The notes beneath the pieces were generated by a model. That model made no database searches, was not told the origin of the DNA, and saw only the letters and a list, made by a program, of their open reading frames with translations. Positions 57,297 through 64,000 of a stretch of DNA of 64,000 bases are shown piece by piece; position 1 is the stretch's first letter, and every line of letters starts with the position of its first letter. This DNA comes from Rhypophila decipiens (taxonomy: Eukaryota > Ascomycota > Sordariomycetes > Sordariales > Naviculisporaceae): NCBI GenBank assembly GCA_033297075.1, contig MU858223.1, positions 1-64,000 on the forward strand, written 5' to 3'. The translations under genes and the position numbers were made by a program.

Positions 57297-58167
57297 TGAA
57301 CTGGTCGTTGGGAAGGAAGCGGGAGTAGATGCCGCGTGGCGATGGTACACGTAGATGGCTGCCAAGAAGCATACAAGGGGTCGGGCATGTATTCTCTTTC
57401 TCTTGTTTCTATATGTAATAATGTTTCTAGATGAAATATTCTAGTGACTTTCACGTGATGAAAAGAGCAGGTATAAATATCAACCCCATTACATATGCAA
57501 TTTTGTGCCGCTACCAGGTGCCGGGGTAACACTCTCTGAATCGACAGCGTCTTGTGTTTAATCTATAAAGCTTCGCATGGCTCGGATCAAGGTCGCATCA
57601 TTGAGGCTCGTCAAGATAATCCGGGGCAACCTGGTTGTCGGTATGGAGAACCCCAGATTCGGGCCCCGCCAGAGTGGACCTGGCCCTGGTGGCTAATATA
57701 GCGATGGAGTCTCGCGTGGCATCGCCATCGGAACACCTCCCCCATTCAGCCGTTAGTGGCGTTGCAGACAGACGACAATACGACTCTCAGCCTTCCGCCC
57801 ACCATCCTGCCCCGGTTTTGACGGCACCATGACAGAGGCCAAGGACCCGCTGTTTATCTACCCGATGCGAATCTGTCCGCATCGCTACCCAAACTCTAGC
57901 ACGGCAAATCGCCCGGCAAGTCGTCCTATTCCGATTTTCTGCTTTTAGTTAGCACATTCCAGGCATAAACCTCTGCTTTTGTCAACCGGACTGTAATGTC
58001 CGTCGTCCGGGGGTCGTGCGGTCGGGATAGACCCAAGGAGGCGATGCGTCGCTAAAGGTATTTTTCGAATATATATATATATATATATATATCAGCTTCT
58101 CTCTTCCACGACTGGGCTCATGTTGACCTCTCCCTCAGTCTGCCCGTCCTGTACTCACGTCTTTGAG
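57297..58167. other. Intergenic region upstream of the CE1 esterase
   Basis: About 870 bases without a recognised gene, ending in an (AT)12 tract followed by a pyrimidine-rich stretch that probably forms the CE1 core promoter. Confidence 0.5.
58069..58092 (+). repeat. (AT)12 dinucleotide repeat in the CE1 promoter
   Basis: Twelve perfect AT units end 76 bases before the esterase start codon and could double as the TATA element. Length variation here could affect expression. Confidence 0.85.
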
Positions 58168-59359
58168 ATGCATTCAGCCACGATCCTTTCTCTTGCCCTC
58201 TGGGCAGGCAGTGCCATTGCCCAGCAGGCTCCTGTCTGGGGACAATGCGGCGGAAATGGATGGACAGGACCAACCAACTGCGCGGCTGGGAGCTGCTGCT
58301 CTACCCAGAACCCCTGGTACGCCCAGTGCACACCGGGCTCGGGATGCCCTGGTAGCGGCAGTGGCCCGACGACCATGACGACCATGCCCACCCCGCCCGC
58401 CATCACCACGACGACGGCCCAAGTGACGACCACGGCGGCTCCCAATCCCAATCTGCCTCCCATCACCCCGGGCAGGCTGCAACAGGTGACGGGCTTCGGC
58501 AGCAACCCGACGAACACTGAAATGTTCATCTACGTGCCGAGCAGGCTTGCGGCCAACCCGGCTGTTGTCGTGGCGGTATGTGCCAGTTTGCCGCCTTCTC
58601 TCCGAGGAACTTAAAGGTGCTAACCCCAATCAACAGCTCCACCCTTGCGGCGGCTCGGCCCAGCAGTTCTACTCGAGCTTCAATCTGCCGTCGTTCGCCG
58701 ACAGCAACGGCTTCATCGTCATCTACGCGCAGACGAGGGCGTACAGCAACTGCTGGGACGTCAACAACGCCGGATCCCTGACCCACGGCGGGTCGGGCGA
58801 CGCGACGGGCATCGTGAGCATGGTCAGCTACACGCTCAACCGGTTCAACGGCAACAAGGACCAGGTCTTTGTCATGGGCGCGTCGTCTGGTGCCATGATG
58901 ACCAACGTCATGGTTGGGTCGTACCCGGATGTTTTCGAGGCCGGCGCGGCTTACTCGGGCACCGCCTTTGCCTGCTTCGCCGGTAGCCTCGGCGCGCCCA
59001 CCCCCATGGGCTCCAACCAAACCTGCGCGCAGGGCCTCTCTCACCCGCCTCAGAAGTGGGCCGACTACGTGCGCAACGCCTACCCTGGCTACACCGGCAA
59101 GCGTCCTCGCATGCAGGTCATCCACGGCCTCGGCGACACGCTGGTCCGGCCCCAGTGCGGCTACGAGCAGCTCAAGCAGTGGTCGGCCGTGCTGGGCTTG
59201 ACCAACACCAACAACGCCACAAACAGCCCCATGGGCTCGCAGTACACGCAGATCAACTACGGCGACGGTTCGAAGCTGGTGGGATACTTTGGCCAGGGCG
59301 TCGGGCACTACGCTCCCCCGAACGCGCAGGTCATGCTCAAGTTCTTTGGCATCATTTAA
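58168..59359 (+). CDS. Secreted CE1-type esterase with N-terminal CBM1 (acetylxylan/feruloyl esterase)
   Basis: Two exons (58168-58575, 58637-59359) give 376 residues. An upstream in-frame ATG at 58120 would put 16 residues before the signal peptide, so the Met of [14 protein letters not shown] is preferred. The order is signal peptide (1-19), fungal CBM1 (about 22-57, with [11 protein letters not shown] and its cysteines) which binds cellulose, a Thr/Pro linker of about 45 residues, then a CE1 alpha/beta-hydrolase. The oxyanion sequence HPCGG, the nucleophile Ser219 in GASSG, Asp303 in HGLGDTLV and His360 in GVGHYAPP form the complete catalytic apparatus. CE1 enzymes remove acetyl or feruloyl groups from xylan; which one cannot be decided here. 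Together with the GH7 enzyme it indicates a plant-biomass-degrading life style. The intron splits the oxyanion strand (VVVA then LHPCGG). Confidence 0.92.
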
Positions 59360-59925
59360 ACCTTGCTTCTCGCGTCAATGATAGGATGAGCATAAGGGGG
59401 ATGGGTGGGTAGATACTTGGTGCCTTTTAGTTGTATATAGTTGTGGAGGTTGTACATAGTTTAGCAAATCTTCAACGAAACCATCCCCGCTGTATCATAC
59501 TCTTGGTAGCCATGTGAGGTGTAAAAATGGGATAGCGTTCGGGTTCCACAATATTTACTCCATTTCCGCATTGAGCTTGGAGCCCTCAATCCAAGTATCT
59601 GGAGATCAATGCATGGGTGGGTCATGCCGGTTTGGCTTTTCTTCGAGGGATATCAAGGCGACTATAACTACAAACAAAAGAATAATAGAACACAAGACAC
59701 GCCGTTGGACGCAATCCATATAACCTAACCAATCCAGACGGAGACCGGCTATGAAACTTGATGAAGGAATGACGGAGAAGGATAGGACAGCGCACGGATA
59801 CGGGATCCAGCACCAGTGCCAATGAAAACGAAGGTCACGACAGGAATTTATACACAAGACGGCAGAAAAGACGAATGAATGTACATGGCATAATGAACAT
59901 GACTTGATAAACCGAACAAGTCAAA
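59360..59925. other. Intergenic region at convergent 3' ends
   Basis: About 570 bases between the convergent CE1 esterase and rhodopsin-fold genes. No gene is recognised. Confidence 0.5.
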
Positions 59926-61589
59926 TCATATCTGCTCCCTCCACTCCTGCTGAATGACAGTCGTGGCCCGAATGACCCCCGTCCCACCGCCAACACTCTC
60001 CGTCTTCAGCCGCGAATGTTGACCGCCGCCACCAACAGCCACACTCGTAACCGTCGCAGCAGGAGTAGGAACCATCATAATCCGCCCAGTATCATTTATC
60101 CCGCCACCGTAGATGCTCGTGTTCACAACCCCATGAATAGGGAACTGCTCGCTATTGGTGCTGTCCGAGTCGTGATCAGTCGCCACAGCCTTGGTATTCG
60201 TCGTGACCGCATGGAACTTGAGCTCTGAAAGTCCAATCTCGGCGTCGTTGAGTTCGTTGCCTTGTCCCTTGTGGTGATGGTGATGCATGTACAGTTCCTC
60301 GGTGCTATCACCCGCTCCGCCCTTTTGGTCATGGTTCCTCCGGCTGGCGAGCTCAGCAGCTGTGAGACCGCCGTCGCCCAGAGTCCTCGAGCGGAGACCT
60401 GTTCCATTTCCACCATTGCCAGATCTGCTATTGTGTCCGTAGGAGCCGCCGTTGTTCCGAGCCGAGGAGGAGAGGTTCATGAATCGGGGGAAGAATCGCG
60501 ACATTAGCGGACCGAGGGTGGGCAGGCAAGCGGCAATGATGGCCACAGTTAGCTCGATGATGGACCAGAGGGCGGCTTCGGTGTTGTCCCATGTCGTGTC
60601 GACGGCTGCGGCGGCGGCGGGGAGTGACTGGAGGCGGATGATGGAGACGATACAAGTACTTTGTGCGAGAAAAGGAGCTGTCAGTGCATGTTGTCTACAG
60701 ATGGGAGGGGGGAGAGAAGCATACAGGAGACCAAGACAAAGAATAAAGGCTAGCGCCAGCTTTTGCTTCAGCGGCAACTGCAGTGTCCGAATAGAAGGAA
60801 GAGGAATCAGGAAGATGATAAAGTCCGTAAGCATGTTGGTGACGGCAACTGCCAAAAACACCTTGAGGAAATCATGACAGAATCCTTCGGGGTTGGCCGA
60901 GATATCCCAGAATCGTTTTGCAGGCACGCAAATGAAGGCCAGGCTAAACTCCATGGCAAACCCCCAGGCGACGAGGAAGACGAGCGTGGTAACGGTCACT
61001 ATGCGCATGATGCGAGTGACAAAGATTCGGCGGTACATCAGGGTGATGGATATCTTGACGAGGAGGAGGGAGGCATTGTACACGAGCAGGCTGGCATAAA
61101 AAGTCTGGCATTGCCGTCAGCGTCAGTCTCGTGTTGGAGGCGAGCTAAAGGGGAGTCAGTCCGATTTCAACTTACAACCAGGTAATTTTCGAAAATCGCA
61201 GGCTTGTCGAGGATCAACCATATATGTTTTCCCAGGCCATAATGCTCCTCTGTTGCGATATATCAGCATGCCGAAGACCATGACAGCGGGGAAGGGCGAT
61301 GCATGTTTCTTACCCATGCCAATGATGGCGATAGCACCGAGGCACAGAATCTGCGAGAGTCAGACTTGTGTGTGTTTTTCATTTCCCCATCTCCAGTGTC
61401 AAAACATACCTGAGCTACAATCAAGATCCAGTCATCAAGTCCAAAGCCCTTCAAAATGACGGCACGGGTGTAAACACGGAGAGCTACGAGGGTCGTCGAG
61501 ATGAAGGCGCAGACGCTCAGGATGGTGACGATGAGAACAATCTTGGAATCTCCATTCTTGCTGGGGTCGACCTCCAGCTTGCCGGCCAT
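59926..61589 (-). CDS. Fungal rhodopsin-fold (PTH11-like) integral membrane protein
   Basis: Five exons (61589-61410, 61350-61314, 61249-61176, 61104-60725, 60658-59926) give 467 residues; the 37-base second exon is needed to keep phase. Seven hydrophobic segments follow a short N-terminus. Family marks include LRVYTRAVILKGFGLDDW after TM1, HYGLGKHIW in the first outer loop and the conserved WDNTEAALWSIIE before TM7. These place it in the large fungal rhodopsin-domain (PTH11-like) family of plasma-membrane proteins. No CFEM domain precedes TM1, so it is the non-CFEM form. The cytosolic tail of about 180 residues is Gly/Asn/Ser/Thr-rich with a His run. Family members have been linked to surface sensing in plant-associated fungi; a role here is inferred only. 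Confidence 0.87.
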
Positions 61590-63409
61590 GGTGATCTCCT
61601 GCTTGGGGTTTGCCTTGAATAGGCTCGATGAAGGAGAATAACAGCAACACCAGCAGATTCTGGATTTATGTGGCTGCTGCTGGGCTCATGTGGTGGAGAG
61701 GTCGGAACGTTGGATCAGAGAGCGATTCCTCTCTGCTGATCTGAGCCGTATCTGGGATGTTTACGGATATGGGGAGTGGGTGCTCTATGTTATACATCGA
61801 AGAGTATCGGCAATCTGGGGGTTCTCGCCCTTGGTGTGTGGAAGGGGCACCGTACTGCCAGGTCGTCTTGAGATCAATGTCATGCCTGCTTCTGCACCAT
61901 GTGGGAGACTCTTGCTGGGTCCCATCGAACCCGCCATGAAAAAAAAGGAGATATCTTTACAGGAGGGTTGGAGTTGTAATGAACCATGGGGGAGCCAAGC
62001 TTGATCCCCGGGTACGGATACTTGACCAGGGACTGGCCGCCTGGGGGATTCACCCGGTCCAGGACGGAGAGAAACGTCGACGTTTCCAAGGCGCCAGAAG
62101 CAGAAAGAAGACCAACAAATGCACAACAGATCTGGTTCGGGGCTTGAAGGCATTCATGGAGGATGAGCACTAGCGGATGCACCTTGATTTCCGCGAGCTC
62201 CCAGGGAGTGGAAGTGTAGGGGATGACCCTGATATCGGCCAGGGGTCATGGCCAATGAGAAAAGACGATGTGTGAGCATCGACCGTGGTTGGTCTCCGGG
62301 TTCAGTCTCCGAACGGGCTACGTGACGAGCGGGAGATAATGCCAAGGGTCGCGTATCCCGCGTGGGGTTGCTTCTTGCAGTGTTCCTGGCAACCTCGCAT
62401 CTGGTTCATAAAGCCCACTGCAACGGATGAAGATTGAGTGTCCGAGCGTGCAGCTTGCAAGACGCATCATGATGCTATTGCTGCATCCATCATTCAGCGA
62501 GGCCATTGCAGTTGTGATAAAAAGAACCGTGCTGCAGGAAAAGAGAAACATGTTGCATGTTGCTTCCCTGATTCATCTGTGGTGAAAACTCGGAGCGTGG
62601 GATGCCCAGCGTTTCTCTCGAATTCCTGTTTGGCCGAGCGCAAGTTGATGACGGGAAGCAATGGAGCCAGCTGCGGCAGCTGCCCGACGAGGTCAAGACT
62701 GCTCTGACTTTTGGCACACCGGTTCTCCATCGCCTGCCCATTATGTTTCTCGAGTCTCGATTGTTCTCCAAAGTGCGAGCGGGAAAGAGAGACCCTGGAT
62801 CATTATAAACAATGAATTATGACCCCTTGCCGCTTGGCCTTTTTGGGGAAAGAGGTGGGGTTGGTTTTTTTTGCACTCGGCGACTTTCCAAAGATTACGC
62901 CCCCTGTCATGCTCGCTAAAGTTTACGTGCTCGACCTCTTTCCCAATCCGTTTTCGAACACCTGTCGGTGATGCTTCTGGGCTGTACCCCGTAAACCTCG
63001 ATCATTTTACCAGCTGCATGTATAGCGTCTCATTGGTGATCATGGCGACCGGAGAACCTGCTGAGAGACAAAGGAGCCAAGTCACAAGTGTGAGCAGAGA
63101 CGAGGTTTGCCGGCAGTTTACAGCAGCTAAGAGGCCCTATTTTAGTTCCCGAATGCTGATGGAGTCCAAGTGTAACCCCTCTGCCCGCCTCAACTGCCGC
63201 TGGCGCGCTCACCATCTTGCTTGGCTCCCGCTACCCCGTAACCCGTAGATCATGGTGGATGTTCCTCTTGTTAGAAAGTCCACCGGACAAGCCAAGGCTG
63301 GAACAAGGCAATTCCCAGGGACAAGTCTTGGATACCTTGGAATTGAGACGGCCAAAAATATTTCGATTCATAGATGTATTGTCTAACTGTCAACGGTTAC
63401 CAGAATAAG
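61590..63409. other. Intergenic region left of the transposon-like element
   Basis: About 1.8 kb. The frames of 60-125 codons overlap each other on both strands and none is recognised. It includes the promoter of the rhodopsin-fold gene near 61600-61750. Confidence 0.5.
63404..63409. repeat. Left target-site duplication (AATAAG)
   Basis: This hexamer abuts the left terminal inverted repeat and is identical to 63859-63864 abutting the right one. Confidence 0.55.
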
Positions 63410-63858
63410 CTTACCTCAGTACTTAGACTAGTTTCTAACTGGGTCCCTGCGGGACCCCTATATATACTAGTCTAATTAGGTAGTAGTAGGGCAATAACTA
63501 TACTATTAGAATTAACTTATCTACTTCTTATAACGTTATATTTAATATTATAATTATTTTATTTAAATAATCTAGTAGTAGTATACTATTATACTATAAT
63601 TAAAATAGTAAATCTTAATTTATATAAGAGTATAATCCTTAGCTTACTAAATTTTAAATTTTACTTTTAGACCTCTTTTTTAGATATTCTTAGTAATAAG
63701 TAGGTCTATTATCTAAATAGACTAGTAGATAAGCTTATTTGATTTCTAAAGGTTTTGTAAGATAAACCCTACTATAGTATCCGTATAACCTATATCGGCT
63801 ACAGCTATAGGCTATACTATAAGAATCTAAAAAAAAGAGGTCTGAGTACTGAGGTAAG
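63410..63858. mobile_element. 449-bp AT-rich MITE-like element with 19-bp terminal inverted repeats
   Basis: The left end (63410-63428) and the reverse complement of the right end (63840-63858) share the 19-base sequence CTTACCTCAGTACTYAGAC with one mismatch. Directly outside both ends lies the same hexamer AATAAG (63404-63409 and 63859-63864), which looks like a target-site duplication; a TA duplication nested in the repeat is the alternative reading. The interior is extremely AT-rich and has no coding capacity, as expected of a non-autonomous element or one eroded by repeat-induced point mutation. Confidence 0.75.
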
Positions 63859-63864
63859 AATAAG
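63859..63864. repeat. Right target-site duplication (AATAAG)
   Basis: Direct copy of 63404-63409, immediately outside the right terminal inverted repeat. Confidence 0.55.
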
Positions 63865-64000
63865 CATGGTCTAGAAGGGGCCGCCACGTTGTTTCCATTT
63901 CCTCCACCCCCCGTAATGAGGCAGCCGATTCTCAACACCTCTATAATCATTCGAGCACGAACAAACAGTGAATGGAAATTTTCCTCCAGTCTCTGGATGC

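Noticed and set aside
58120..58167. Upstream ATG of the CE1 esterase
   Set aside because: It would put 16 polar and Cys-containing residues before a normal signal peptide; the ATG at 58168 is preferred.

Overview
The window comes from a filamentous ascomycete, most likely a Sordariomycete. The genes have short introns with GTAAGT-type donors, CTAAC/CTGAC branch sites and CAG/TAG acceptors. Families typical of that group are present: a giant multimodular NRPS, an ABCC transporter, GH7 and CE1-CBM1 plant-wall enzymes, a fungal rhodopsin-fold membrane protein, a DUF1993 protein and small secreted cysteine-rich proteins. All splice models given here were assembled by eye from splice sites, reading phase and family similarity; every joined model is a whole number of codons ending in a stop.

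Left part (1-6000): a stand-alone cytochrome P450 resembling the heme domain of CYP505/P450-BM3 (+), a convergent GH7 endoglucanase (-), and a small single-pass membrane protein with hexapeptide repeats (+). Centre (6068-31121, minus strand): one five-exon NRPS gene of 8258 residues. Its order is C*-A1-T1-E1-C1-A2-T2-C2-A3-T3-E2-C3-A4-T4-C4-A5-T5-E3-C5-T6-CT-T7*. This is a bimodule A-T-E-C-A-T-C repeated three times, with the A domain missing from the last copy and a last carrier domain that lacks the phosphopantetheine serine. Five A domains, six loadable carriers and epimerases in modules 1, 3 and 5 predict a cyclic hexapeptide of alternating D/L configuration. From memory this matches Fusarium NRPS4, whose reported product is the cyclic hexapeptide fusahexin. 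A 4.2 kb gap separates it from a divergent ABCC/MRP transporter gene (35278-41188, 12 exons), the obvious export partner. The P450 could be a tailoring enzyme, but nothing in the sequence proves that.

Right part (42864-61589): a secreted cyanovirin-N-like lectin, a DUF1993 protein, a PhzS-like FAD monooxygenase, a cAMP-receptor-like GPCR, a Vps4-like AAA protein with degraded ATPase motifs, an eight-cysteine secreted protein, a stand-alone viroplasmin-type domain protein, a class I terpene synthase, a CBM1-CE1 esterase and a PTH11-like rhodopsin-fold protein. These look like independent genes rather than one cluster. The right edge carries a 449-bp AT-rich element with 19-bp terminal inverted repeats and 6-bp flanking direct repeats, apparently a miniature DNA transposon. 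No tRNA, rRNA or CRISPR array was seen.
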